NCBI GenBank assembly: GCA_030490835.1
Contig: CM059971.1
Location: 70,016,224 to 70,080,223 of the forward strand
Direction: 5' to 3'
DNA: 64,000 nucleotides
Origin: Annona cherimola
Lineage: Eukaryota; Streptophyta; Magnoliopsida; Magnoliales; Annonaceae
Shown here: positions 21,846 to 33,600 of the stretch, one piece after another
Numbering within the stretch: the stretch's first letter is position 1
Layout of the letters: each line of letters begins with the position of its first letter
Position numbers and translations under genes: made by a program
Notes under the pieces: model-generated
Databases searched by the model: none
The model's input: the letters and a program-made list of their open reading frames with translations, nothing else
What the model was told of the DNA's origin: nothing

Positions 21846-22202
21846 ATCATAGCCATGCAAGAAGATCTAAATCAATTTGAAAGGAATCAAGTATGACACC
21901 TAGTTCCTAGACCTAAGAACTGCATAGTCATTGGTATCAAACGAGTCTTTACGAACAAATTAGATGAAACTGGACTTATTATAAAAAATAAAGCTAGACT
22001 TGTAGCTAAGGGATATTTACAAGAGGAAGGAATTGATTTGAGGAATCATATGCTCCTATAGCTAGGTTAGAAATCATACGCAATCTATTGCCATTTGCAT
22101 CTCATATGAGTTTCAAATTGTTTCAAATTGATGTAAAAAGTGCATTTTTTAATGGATACCTTAATGAAGAGGTGTATGTCGAATCACCTCCTGGTTTTGA
22201 AG
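21846..22202 (+). pseudogene. Copia reverse transcriptase, N-terminal fragment
   Basis: The frame spells [33 protein letters not shown] and [17 protein letters not shown]. After a frame change comes FKLFQIDVKSAFFNGYLNEE then VYVESPPGFE, the standard start of the copia RVT_2 domain. It breaks right after PPGFE at about 22200, where unrelated acidic coding-like sequence begins. The catalytic YVDD is absent. Confidence 0.82.
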
Positions 22203-22960
22203 AAAATAAAGAAGAAATTCTCGCTCTTGAGGATCCTGAGCAGGAGCCTAGATATAAGTTGGAGCACGACCTCCACAGGTTTGGCCATGGGACAACTGTT
22301 GTAGAAATCGCATATAACGAAGAAAGATTACCATAAAAGATAATAGACAGGCAGGTAAGGGGTGAAGTAGTGAAACTACCAGAAGACGATGGGGATACAA
22401 CAGTTCTCATTTTGGTTAATGAACCGGTTCAAGAGGAGAATGGCGATGAAAATGCCATTATGAACGAATAGGAACCGAACGACCTTCTCCTTGAGTACGA
22501 AAATGACCCAATAAAGCTTGTGGATGAAAATAACCCCGAAGAGCCTGAGGAGAAGGACCCTAAAGAGTTTGAAGAGGGAGACCCTGAAGAGCCTCAAGAG
22601 GAAGAATTTGATGAGCCTGAGGAGAAAGTTGATAGGTTTGATGTGGAGGAGCCTTAGCTGGAGGAAGGAGATTTTGGAGATGATATAAATGAAGAGACAG
22701 AAGTGATTGATATAGGTAAAGAGGCTCCACTTGCTAGTGATTTGGAAAGACCTTAGTCTTTGTTAAGGAAGAGGGACTACGGGACAAAACGACTCATGGC
22801 ATGTATGACTTTCATTTCAAGAGATATGAACACACTCGTGGCATGCATGTATAGTACAAATGTAAATAAGTTACATTGTTAAGATAATAAAATATGCATC
22901 TTTTGTTGACTCAATGTGTTAATATGAATTTTGCTAATTGTTTTGGACATTATAGTTATG
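22203..22960 (+). other. Acidic coding-like stretch of unknown origin
   Basis: With a few stops, one frame runs through EILALEDPEQEPRYKLEHDL, then a strongly acidic stretch with imperfect repeats (PEEPEEKDPKEFEEGDPEEP and similar, about 22530-22640). I do not recognise a domain. It sits between the copia RT break and the gypsy-2 gag, so it may be the 5' part of gypsy-2 or captured DNA. Confidence 0.4.
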
Positions 22961-22999
22961 ATATATGTTAATATAATTTAAATCATTTTATATAGCAAG

Positions 23000-24345
23000 T
23001 GAAGATGGTGGAAAGATGAAAATCAAGACGTCCTCAGAAACGAAAAGTGGCCAAAATCTAAATGCCAGAGCTAAATCAATAAAAGACTAGGCTACCAGAG
23101 AATAAAGTGTCTAATTCACCTGCAAGAGCAGAATCAATGTCGTTGTCGTTAGAAGACCCTATACAAATCGATGATAAAAAAATACATAAGGTAGTACGCG
23201 AAGCCATAGCTCAAGTTATGAATACCATGGATCAGCGATGAACAGCTCGACAAGCAGATGTGATGGAAAATTTTATGCACTACCAAAGAGACAAGGGAAG
23301 AACAAATGCGTATAAATGTAAATGATGGTGGATCTGCTCAACCGGAAGGTAGGGTGATTATTAGTTTAGGGGCAACAGGAAGAGAAAGTCTTCAAGGAAT
23401 TTTTTAACCAAATCAAGGGACGTAAATCCATTGAATGTAGATTTTAACAAGTTTGGTGCAGGACCAAGCGGAATAAGATTAGCAGAAAAGGAGAAAAAGG
23501 AGGCTAATCGAAAGGTTATTCAGCATTATTAGCACATTATCCCTCCATGTTTGGAAATACACCCAATCTAGCAATAACAAAGTGATGGTTGAAAGAAATG
23601 GAGAAATTATTTAAGATCTCACCATGTACGGACACACAGAATGTAGATTGCACAGTTCATTTATTAATTGATGAAGCTGAGAAATGGTGGACTACCTTAT
23701 CAAGTATGATGGAAAATTCTAATGAGATGATATAGGTGCAATTTGTGGAGGTAAGTACCCCGATGGATAAGAAAATATTTGAATTTGAGAGATTATATCA
23801 AGGCAAGATGAGCGCAATAGAATTTGCTACAAAATTTAATGCTTTGGTCAGGTACGTGCTGTAAATTGCAAATTCTCATGCACAGAAAGTACGTCGCTTT
23901 TAAGATGGATTAAGAACCCATCTTAGAAAAAGCTTGGCTCCCTTCTTGTTGGTGATTATTCTACAGCATTAGAAAGGGCCCGAGCCTTAGAAGTCATAGA
24001 GCAAAGAACCTATGAGATTCAGCATGGTCGAAAACGAACAAATTCTAATTCGAATGAGAAGAATAACCGGAGGGCAGAGATTTAAATAGCTGATGTTTGA
24101 AAAGGGTAAGAAAGAGAATAGAGAAATAACGGAGCTTCTTGTATGTCCTAAATGTCAAAAGAAACACAAAGGAGACTGTCTAAAGGGGACTTTTCGGTGT
24201 TATAAATGTGGATAAACTGGCCACCACGCTAAAGATTGTGGCACTATTCAAGAAATAAGTCATCTCATTCAAGAAGTGGGTTCCAGGTGTTTATGGTGCA
24301 ACAAACCTAGTCATAGAATGACCGAATGTCCAAACCTAAGTTGAA
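23000..24345 (+). pseudogene. Gypsy-2 gag with zinc knuckles, degenerate
   Basis: Broken frames include IDEAEKWWTTLSSMMENS (about 23670-23720) and FERLYQGKMSAIEFATKFNA, the Retrotrans_gag signature. Two knuckle-like motifs follow: CPKCQKKHKGDC (about 24145-24180) and CYKCG-stop-TGHHAKDC with a TAA at 24213-24215. A third cysteine cluster, CLWCNKPSHRMTEC, ends near 24330. This layout is typical of Tekay/Del-like chromoviruses. Confidence 0.75.
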
Positions 24346-24427
24346 GTAACTAGAATACCTGAGAGAAGACTACTCCGCAAAACTAACATCAACTTCGAGT
24401 CAGCAAGGAACCTCTCAAGTTCATGCG

Positions 24428-24754
24428 TTGACTCAAATTGAATCAAAACAACAAGAGAAAAAGGTGGTGCAGGGTACAATTTATATTTTTAGATTCCCCG
24501 CTGTGGCGTTATTTGATTTAGGTACAACACATTCATTTATATTATATCGATTTGTAGCCACACACAACTTAATTGTAAATGAAAACGATACCCTTATACA
24601 TGTAGAATCACCTGTATGTAGGCTAAACAGTGTTAATCAAGAATGTAAGCCTAGTCCTATTAGGATAGGATCATGCATCTTGGAAGTAGACTTGATACTG
24701 CTTTCTATGATTGAATTTGATATAATATTAGGAATAGACTGGTTAAGTCAATAG
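24428..24754 (+). pseudogene. Gypsy-2 retropepsin
   Basis: A 108-residue frame contains AVALFDLGTTHSFILYRFVA (usual active-site DSGATHSFIS, here DLGTTHSFI) and closes with IEFDIILGIDWLSQ, the conserved end of the RVP_2 protease domain. A stop at 24752 follows. Roughly 100 nt later the integrase begins, so the whole RT-RNase H block has been deleted. Confidence 0.82.
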
Positions 24755-24863
24755 AGCGTAACTATAAATTGCTAAGAAAGAAAAGTTTCTCTTTCCACGA
24801 CACCGGGGGAGGAAATTTCTATTGTTAATTACCAAGAACCCAAATGGATGTAATTTTATATAG

Positions 24864-25345
24864 GTGATTGTTGATCGATTATCAAAGTTGGCACATTTTC
24901 TCCCAATTAAGTCAAGTTTTATGGCTAAAAGATTGGCTCGAATTTATTATAAAAAAATTGTGTTATTATATGGGGTATCTAAGACCATCATGGAAGACAG
25001 AGATTCACATTTACATCTAAATTTTAGAAAAATTTACATCATACGATGGGTATACAATTGAGGTTTAGCACTGCATTTCACCCACAAAAGAATTGGCAGA
25101 CAGAAAGAGTCAATCATATTTTGGAAGATATGTTGATAATGTATACACTTGAATTTGGACGAGCATGGGATAAATATTCATCTATTACAGAGTTCAAATA
25201 TAATAACAACTATCAAGTGAGTATTCAAATGACTCCATTTGAAGTATTGTATGGAAAAAGGTGTAGAACACCTCTAAATTATGATGAAGTAATTTTAAGA
25301 AATTTAGCATCTGATTTATCTCAAAGGATGTCGGAAAAAGTCTAG
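24864..25345 (+). pseudogene. Gypsy-2 integrase core, broken
   Basis: First frame: VDRLSKLAHFLPIKSSFMAK and VSKTIMEDRDSHLHLNFRK, the D and second part of the integrase core (usually SDRDxRF). A frame change near 25040 leads to RFSTAFHPQKNWQTERVNHI and EVLYGKRCRTPLNYDEV (usual TAFHPQTDGQTERxN and YGRRCRSP). The usual upstream HHCC zinc finger is missing because of the internal deletion. Confidence 0.82.
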
Positions 25346-25419
25346 GTAATTCATCAATGTATAAGAACAGCACAGAGTAGGCAAAAAAGTTTGCAGACTG
25401 TAAAAGAAAGGGTCTAAAC

Positions 25420-25830
25420 ATTCATCTTGGAGATCATGTATTCATCAAAGTTACTCCAATGAAAGGGGTTACCAGCTTTTGAAAGAAAAAAAATTAAATC
25501 ACAGATATATTGATTCTTTTGACATGCTAGAAAAGATTGAAAATCTAGCATACAGAATAGTGTTACCACCAACCATTACAGCAGTATATAAAGTATTTCA
25601 TGTATCAATGCTTCAAAAATATGTGGCGGACCCAGGCCGTATTTTTGTTGTTGAATCACTTTCAATTCAAGATCATTTAAACTATAAGGAGAGACCCTTG
25701 AGAATTATAGATTATAAGCAACAAAAAATGAGAAATAAGACAATTGAATATGTTAAAGTTCAATGGAACCGGTACCCAAACAGGGAAGCCACATGAGAAT
25801 GATGAGAAGAGATGGAAAAGAAATACCCAA
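25420..25830 (+). pseudogene. Gypsy-2 integrase C-terminal / chromodomain-type tail
   Basis: The frame reads IAYRIVLPP-like sequence, YKVFHVSMLQKYVADPGRIF, HLNYKERPLRIIDYKQQKMR and EYVKVQWNRYPNREAT, then WE-like sequence in a shifted frame. FHVSMLxKY and ERPxRIxDxKxxxxRxKxI...VKVxW are diagnostic of plant chromovirus (Tekay/Del) polyprotein ends. The polypurine tract AAGGGAGAGAA (25874-25884) follows about 45 nt later. Confidence 0.8.
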
Positions 25831-25884
25831 ATTATTTGGGAATGACTAAATGATTTCGGGATGACACTTTTTTAAGGGAGAGAA

Positions 25885-27360
25885 TGTAAGGTCCGATCCA
25901 TTAAAAAAATAGTTGTTGCATGTGCACATTTTTGGTGCACATGTAGAGTACCAAAATTTATAAAAGGGGAGAGAAGGGGCACACGATCGAACCAGGGATA
26001 AAAAAAAAAAAGAAGAGAGAGAGAAGAAGAAAAAAAAAAGAAAAGAAGGAAAAAGAAGGAGAAAGAAGAAGAGGGAGAGGAAAGGAAGGGAGATAGGGAG
26101 AAGCTCGTCGTCAACATCCAGCCGCCCGCATCGCCAGTCACCGGAGGTATGAGAGAAATGAGCTTTTTTGTTAGGTTTTTGCATTTTTTGCTCAATCATG
26201 CTAGAAATATGGAGTTTTGCTAAAATACCTTAGATAAACATGCATAAAAGTAAATTATATGGATTTGAGTAGTAGATTTAGTTGTTCAGGAATTCGAGAG
26301 TTGACATGGGTAGGGTTTTGATTTTTACTCCCAAAATATTGATGGAAAATTATGGAGCTTTTGATAAATTCGTTGATAAAATGATATTTAGAGCTTAAAT
26401 CATGAAAATGGAAGGCTAAAATCAAGCCTAAATGTGAAATAAAAAATTCAAGAGTGGTATATCTGAATTTTCTTGTTCCAAATCATGGTATAATAGTTAC
26501 AAATGCTATTAGGATGTGTTAGTTACAGATTAATATCCCTAATTTGAGGTAGAAAGAGAAAAATTAGAATTTTTCACAACCCGTGGAAATTATCCAGCCC
26601 CAAAAATATGGGGTAAATAAGGGACTTTTAGAGTATTTAGCCTAAACATTATTTATGGGTAAATTTTAAAATATTTGGAGAGTTAAAAATACAATAAAAA
26701 GAATTATGGAGATATTATGCTAAATTGTAGATAGGATACGAGTGTCCGGATTTCATGCAAAATTGTTAAATAGTCAATTTACATATTATAACAGGGATTA
26801 AATAGGTCTTAATATGCCTAACATATACGTTTAAGTTGAGCATTTAATTGACGGAAAAAAATGTAAGTAGAGTAAATGTCTTTAAATGGTCTATGTAATT
26901 TTAGATATATGATAAACAACATTATAATTAAAATGGGGGTTTAAATGAGAATGTTTTTCTTATCAAAAGAGTCTTGTAGACTCTCTTTTAAAAAGAAAAG
27001 GTAAAATTAGCTTTTGAACTTATGCATCTTTAGACATTCAAATTATGACGTAATATATGATGATTTAAGTGAATGCTTAGTCATAATTGTTAATTTTGAT
27101 AAAAAATGAGAAAGTGGAAGACAAAGCTTAAGATTTTGAATTAAGCAAACTTTTCAAATTCAATGAATTATTGTGATAAAAATTTCTATTTTTGTCACTT
27201 ACTTTGAGAAAGGATGTTTGCAATAAATATTGATATTATGCTTTTATGTATTCCATTAGAAAAATGTGCAAATCAAGTCATTTTCCATAGATACTCTAAA
27301 TTAAATTTTATACAAATAATAAAAATCTTTGGGAATGACCATTACCCTATTTTTATCATT

Positions 27361-27391
<31 letters not shown>

Positions 27392-27775
27392 TAAAACATG
27401 CTTTTCAACTTGATTTTCGAAAACAAATCTTTTCTTTATGATTAGACGAGCAAATTCTTTTCATGATATAGATGCATTTGATCACCTGTTGAATGGAACT
27501 CATGCATGAAAATGAATGCAAAGCTTCACCAAAGTTGTAATTGGGCAGGTAGTATGTCCTTAGTGTTGCCTCACTAGTACATCTAGTGTATAGGTGGATA
27601 ATCACTTGGTAAGTGTCATCCACCAGAAAAAATAATATGTCATTGAGTGATGCATGTTTGTTATTTCATTTCACCCTCATGCATATATGATATTTTCATG
27701 GAGGTTTCCACGATTTTTTTAAACAACACTTGCTTATCGAGTTCTTTGAACTCACCATTTTCATTAGACAGTGAC
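25885..27775 (+). repeat. Gypsy-2 3' LTR, truncated at its 3' end
   Basis: Begins TGTAAGGTCC directly after the polypurine tract. A perfect 9-bp inverted repeat CATGTGCAC / GTGCACATG (25919-25927, 25935-25943) lies just upstream of a TATA box TATAAAA at 25959-25965. The late LTR motif GAGTTCTTTGAACTCACC (about 27739-27756) parallels similar GAGTTC...GAACT palindromes near the ends of other plant gypsy LTRs, including those at 56950 and 63380. The expected TG...CA end is not reached before different sequence begins near 27776. Confidence 0.7.
27369..27390. repeat. (TG)n microsatellite
   Basis: Eleven TG dinucleotide units directly after a TATATATA run, within the gypsy-2 LTR. Confidence 0.95.
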
Positions 27776-28356
27776 AAGCTGCGTATATGTCTAATTAAAA
27801 TGATCGTTTTAATACAAGTATACGTGTCGATCAAGTAATAAAGAGTGAGTCAAATATCGTTCTCACGAGGATATAGTACAACTAGTATTATTAATTAGTT
27901 CAACTACTTTCAATCATTAGAAAGGGATTTTGCAAATAAAGTTAAAAATACAAAATACGTAAAAGGAATAGATAAGAGTTTAACGGAATAGCTGAAATAC
28001 CAAAGATGAATTATCAAATTGGGATGACAGATGGGATAGTTGGGAATCCTTAAATCTAAACTATATCAAATTGGTTCCTTTCCTTTATATTGTGCAGGAG
28101 TTCCTAATCCAAGTTCAACGATCTTTATATATATCTTCCAACATATATAAAGTTAATTACAAAACACCTAATTGTTATGTTTTCATGCAATTAAATCAAA
28201 TGAAATTGATAAATACATAACTTGTTCATAACTATATAGGGTTTAACGGTATATTTCTATCCATTAAATAATTTCCTTTAACAACGGAAGAAACTTATGC
28301 CCTACACATAGATCTGACATGGATTTTCCTTTTCCAATAATAAATCCTGCAATTAA

Positions 28357-28628
28357 GGGGACGTTTGGAAATCTCATGTGGGAAATATGGAAGGGAATTT
28401 GTGGGAGTACGGCTTTCAAGGCACATCATCCATCAATCAAGCATCATATTTTTCCACTTTTACCCCTATATTCTAATCATTTTTCCTATCAACTATTTTC
28501 TAACAAACCTATTTATTCCAACTTTACCCCTATCATTTCATATCAATCACACAACTTCCAAAATATTCCATTTTCTACACCCATCAAATACCATATTTCC
28601 CATAACTTTTGCATTCCCAAACGTCCCC
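28357..28628. mobile_element. Tourist-like MITE (PIF/Harbinger type)
   Basis: Begins GGGGACGTTTGGAAATCTC and ends GCATTCCCAAACGTCCCC, an inverted repeat of about 12 bp (GGGGACGTTTGG). It is flanked by a perfect 3-bp TSD TAA (28354-28356, 28629-28631). 3-bp TWA duplications and GGG...GTTTGG ends are established hallmarks of PIF/Harbinger MITEs. There is no transposase. It is nested in the LTR-like unit at 27776-29598. Confidence 0.85.
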
Positions 28629-29079
28629 TAAATCATCTTACAAGGTAGTGAATCTTGTAAAAAGCATTAGACAACATATGAAAGAGGAAATCCACACAGC
28701 ACAATCATGTAGCAAATCAAATATTCATTTATGAATCATAAAGAACCAAACCAATATAGTTAGATCCCAATTTATCTCAACTTTCCATCTATGGGAGTTT
28801 AGCTAAAAGACATGACATTAACATTCATTACATCCAAAGTGAAAGTGTTTTTAGAAATAGAGAAAAATAATGAGAATTAGAAAGAGAAAAACTGAATCTC
28901 GTGAGCTTCCACCAACGAGATTGGATATCTTTTTCGAATGCACTAGAAACGAAAGTCCTTTTCCTTCTCTTTGCGGCTGCTTTGTCGGCTCTCTTTCTCA
29001 CTGGCATGAATCCCTAGGTGTCTATTTAATTCTCTTAGTCCATACGGCACACGTGCAGAAATGCATGTGTACGGATTCT

Positions 29080-29300
29080 AGGCGCCCCAAGCCGGCGTCT
29101 GGGCGCTAACTCCCTGGAGGCCGCTTGGCTTAGAAACTTTTCGAGATGTCTCTGCATGCTAGTGAAGTGGCGCCTAGGCGCCCCAAGTTGGAGCCACGGC
29201 GCCATCTCACTAGAAGTTTTTTGTCATGTGAGGTGTTGGAACATTTGGCTAAGGCATGTAGGTTGGCACCTAGGCGCCGCTGGTCGACGCCTGGGCGCCA
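29080..29300. repeat. GC-rich block of repeated GGCGCC-type palindromes
   Basis: GGCGCC or near variants recur: TAGGCGCCCCAAGCCGG, GGCGCCTAGGCGCCCCAAG, CACGGCGCCATC, CCTAGGCGCCGCTGG, CTGGGCGCCAACC. This stands out sharply from the surrounding AT-rich DNA. Open frames in three registers across it are by-products of the base composition. Confidence 0.6.
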
Positions 29301-29599
29301 ACCTGCTTGCTTCTTCACTTTACTCGATTCTTCATTCGACTCACTCACACGCTTATAGTTGTCCGTCTTTCCTGCAAAATCACTAAAACTAAATAAATGA
29401 ACTATAAACGCCTATTTTATACTAAAATGCAATAAAACTACATATTGCTCCTAAAATGCAAAGTGAGTGAAAACTAAGCTAAATGGATGCAAACTAACCA
29501 CATTCTCTTGGACTAACATGCAAAATTAATCTGAAGTAGGTCATGATAACTCGCATTTTGTATGATAACTTCTAAGGTCTTTTTGCGAGTTATCAGATA

Positions 29600-30345
29600 G
29601 TTACCAAGAGCTATAAAGACTTTACTAAGAAGATGGGAGTGAAGTGGAGAATTCTATGAGTTGTTGTATGTTTGAAGTGTGATATAATAAAAGACCTTAG
29701 AAGTTCTAGAATTTTATTTGAAAACTCTAAAGTATGGTTTTTTTATATTGGTGTGGATTGTGTGTGTGTGTGTGTATATGTATGTATGTTTTGTGTATGG
29801 CGTGTAAGGTATTGGAAGTATTATTTCTTTTTATACTTGTGTGAATTGTATAAATATATATATTATGTATGATGGATGAATATTTGGAGTATGGGTGATA
29901 TGGTGTGAATATGATGAATTTGTAAAGAAAAGAAGGTGATTGTATTTATGAAGAAGTGAAACATGTTATTTCTTGATGTAAAAGATTATATGGTGAATGT
30001 TTATATTTAGGAAACGTCCTAGTTACAGATGTGATGTTGCCGAAATTTTATAGAAATTTTTAAAAAAATTAGACGATTTTCTTTACTACTCATACATGTT
30101 TATCCCCGTTTAGTATATGAGTGCAAGTTAGGTTATGGAGTCCTTGAAATCATATGGCAAACTCGACGTATAGAGATGTCATGGGTGGAGGAACTGCACT
30201 ATATTTATTTATTTCTCTTGCCCTTAACGTTTTATTTAAAGGGATTAGACTCACAAGAGGTTAAGTCTTAAACTACCAAAGAAAATTTTAAGAACCTAAT
30301 TCACCTCTTCCCTCTTAAGTTTTGACGTAAACTCGGGACCAACAG
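29600..30345 (+). repeat. Copia LTR remnant (copy 3), 3' end
   Basis: The last 170 bases match the ends of the copia LTRs at 17886-19014 and 53200-54258: AGGGATTAGACTCACAAGAG, CACCTCTTCCCTCTTAAG, then ACTCGGGACCAACA at 30332-30345 (compare ACTAGGGACCAACA at 19001-19014). No primer-binding site or gag follows, so this is an isolated LTR end. The 5' limit is uncertain. Confidence 0.55.
29759..29774. repeat. (TG)n microsatellite
   Basis: Eight TG units followed by TATATGTATGTATG. Confidence 0.9.
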
Positions 30346-30654
30346 AGGCTTTGTACACATTCTTCAGGTGGAATCTATATACATGGATTCATGTACGCTT
30401 CTGCATCACATGATTTCCAACACACCACTCTCATTCACACTCAAACCTCATAAAGTGCAAAAGCAGGGTGTGAGTAATGGAATTTCCACAATAATACATA
30501 TGTAGGACCGCACATGACTTAAACCTCAAAACAAGATTTTTGATCTATTAAACATGGTCATGGCTATGGCCTCCATCATTGACGAATCAAGCAAGTCTCT
30601 TGGATTAAGTAAATTTTCTGTTCATGATCAAGATGGGAAAATACATGTAGCAAT

Positions 30655-33600
30655 ATAAAACAGTTTCTATGTAAGTTGGCTTCATAGAAACTAGATTCCC
30701 TAAATGTATATAACCGATACCTCCCTTTTGATAAATGTATAAAATTAATGTAATAAAATTATTTTATTTATAACAAACTTCATAATGGTTAAGTGTTAAT
30801 TTAACATCTAAATTAATATATTAAAACATATTTACTTTATGGATGAATGATTTTGCAAATTATTATAATATTTTAATACATATGTCAATGAACCTAAATA
30901 ATTTCATAATTTACACATTATATATTTGGATAATGGTCTTAAGCACCTAATTGTTGCTTAACTCATTAATAATCCCATATATTTTATATATTTTTTATTT
31001 TTTATTTTTATATAAGCTTATGTGCATTTAGTTCATATTATTAAAACTTATCTTTTTATATTTATATATTTTTACAAAATTTCAAGCTTTTTATTTTAAA
31101 ATTTTATAAACAATATATACTTGGAAATATTAAAATCCGGCATTTGAACTAAATACAAGTGAGCATACATAAAATAAAAATATATATAATATAAAGGGTT
31201 TTGCTTTTTTGGAATTCCTTTTTACATAACTTCATTCATTTTTACATCATTGATGAAAAATTTATGAGGTTGTTAATCGACTATTTTTGAAATTTTCTAA
31301 AAATATATGTAAGAGTTTAAAGATGAAAAACTCTAATATATAAACTATATGTGAACCTACATAAAATAAAAATATGTAAAATTCAGTGTTGTCACTTAGT
31401 TATGCAATAACCATGTAGATAAGATCATAATAAAAATATTAACATCGGACTTACAAGTCTAACTTCAGCCTGAACCCAAACACATTAAATCTGGAACAAT
31501 AATGTTATATAGAAGCATGATATATACAATATATTGTACATATGCTTAACTTACAATATTCATCTTTTAATTTTAATTTTATTTACTTTTGATTTTTTCA
31601 TAAACATGTTTTCCTGTGTGTATTTAATTCATATCTAAGTTTTGCTATTTTCCAATACTTATATATGTTTAGTTTTTATTTTTAAAAAATCATCAATTCC
31701 AGGGGGATATAATGATATAAGTCATTTTTCATTCTTTAAAAAACTTAATATTTTAAAATAAAAAATAAATATATAAAAGTATTGTAAAACGACAAAACTT
31801 GATGTATGGATTAAAAGCATTTGGAAAAACATGTTTATAAAGAAAAATAAAAAATAAATAAAATTAAAATTAAAAATGAATATTGTAAGTTAAGCATATG
31901 TACAATATATTATATATAATTATGTCTCTATATATTCCGTTTTATATAACCAGATTACATAGAAACATAGTTCTATAATCCCTCAAAATTTAAAGATTTT
32001 GATCTTTGATAAAAAAAAATCTAATTCATTCATTGTATTTAACATCATTAGTTTAGTTAAAAGAACAAGTTTCATTCAAATTAAGCATGTACATAAGCCA
32101 CATTTATTCAAAAATATATATTCATGTGTAACTTATAAAAAAATGCTTAGATCCATTTTATGTATATTATAATTTAATAATACTTTATGGAATCATTTAT
32201 TCACATATAATTGATATTTTAGACTGTTTATATGTTGAAAATACTACTTTAAAATTGATATTTTAACATAAAACTAATTTATTATGTTGATTTTACATAA
32301 TTATAGATAAAATCCATATACAATGATACTAAACAAATAAGGAAGTTTCTATGATAATATAGATAAAGCTAAATACAATGGATGAAACGAATTTTCTATC
32401 AACCATCAAGATTTTAAAAATAGATAGAATTACATAAAAGTATGACCGATATATAGACATATATATGATCCTATGTTGATGAACTACGCTATAAATATGG
32501 TACAATCAGCTACGAAATGAGCTTCACATATATTAAAATGTAATAGTACATTATATACTCATTTATCTATATAAAAATATACCTTAGATAGTTTAGATAT
32601 TGAAAGACCACTTTAAACTTAATATTTATATTAAACTATTTTATTACTTTGATTTTATTCCATTTTACTATGGGACTTATACACATTTTTAATTTGAATG
32701 AAAATTAGTATGTTAATAAAGTAAATAATTTTAAATATAACAGGCAAGGGGAATTTCCTATTCATGATCAAGTGCACGCCACAGTGCACAAAAGATAGGT
32801 GTAGTCATGTGAACTAGATCAAAATCCGTTTATATATAAGATATATTATTATGTAGATGGATTGTACTGTAATTATGATGCAGGTTATTATAAAACGAGC
32901 CTCACATATATTAGAATGTTATACTACTTTATATAATCATTTATCTATATAAAAATCATACTTTAGACGGTTTAGATTTTTAAAAATACCGCTTTAAAAT
33001 TAATATTCAAGTTAAACTACGTCAATACACTAATTTTGTACCATTTTAGTATAGGGCCCATACACATGTTAAATTTAGATTAAATTTAGTACGTTAATAA
33101 AGTAAATAAATCTAAATATGATCAGATGTAGATTTTATATTCGCAATCAATAATACATGTCGAAATTATATAATTTTCATATATCTATTTATATTTGTAT
33201 TATTTACTTTTAAGTTTATTAATTGTTTACTTAATCTTATTTTGAAAGGCTAAAATTTTTTAGAAAGATATATATTACTATATTAAAAAAAAAACTAGTT
33301 AGCATATGTATTATTATTTTCTACCTAATTTGTTATTATTGTATATTTATATGAATTTTATATTTATCATTGCTTTTGTAGTTTTTAAGCTTTAATTTCC
33401 TTTTAGTAAAAATTTAAGAATAATTATTACTCATAAATTACAATAAAATTTATCAATTCAAATATTTAATTAAATGAAAATTTGTCAACTTGAATTCCAA
33501 CACCAAATTCACCTCGAACCCCTTTTCACATATTGAGCTAGAGCTTAGATTTCATAAATAGTATTAAGATTAGGAATACTTTTTATAATAAAATTAAGAT

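Larger units (their letters stand above)
27776..29598 (-). repeat. Probable LTR or LTR-like unit of an unclassified retroelement
   Basis: Read on the - strand, the unit would start TGATAACTCGCA (ending at 29598 on +) and finish ...GCTTGTCA near 27770. The same TGATAACTCGCA-like string recurs internally (29550, ATGATAACTCGCATTTTG). It has no protein domain, contains a GC-rich GGCGCC block (about 29080-29300), and carries a Tourist-like MITE. Classification is inference. No TSD was found. Confidence 0.4.

Noticed and set aside
25846..26199. Two - strand frames of about 110 residues rich in Phe, Ser and Leu
   Set aside because: They are the complement of a purine-rich (AAG/GAA) run in the gypsy-2 LTR leader and have low complexity.
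29130..29386. Overlapping open frames of 70-76 codons on both strands
   Set aside because: They exist because the GGCGCC-rich block lacks stop codons. There is no domain and no agreement between frames.
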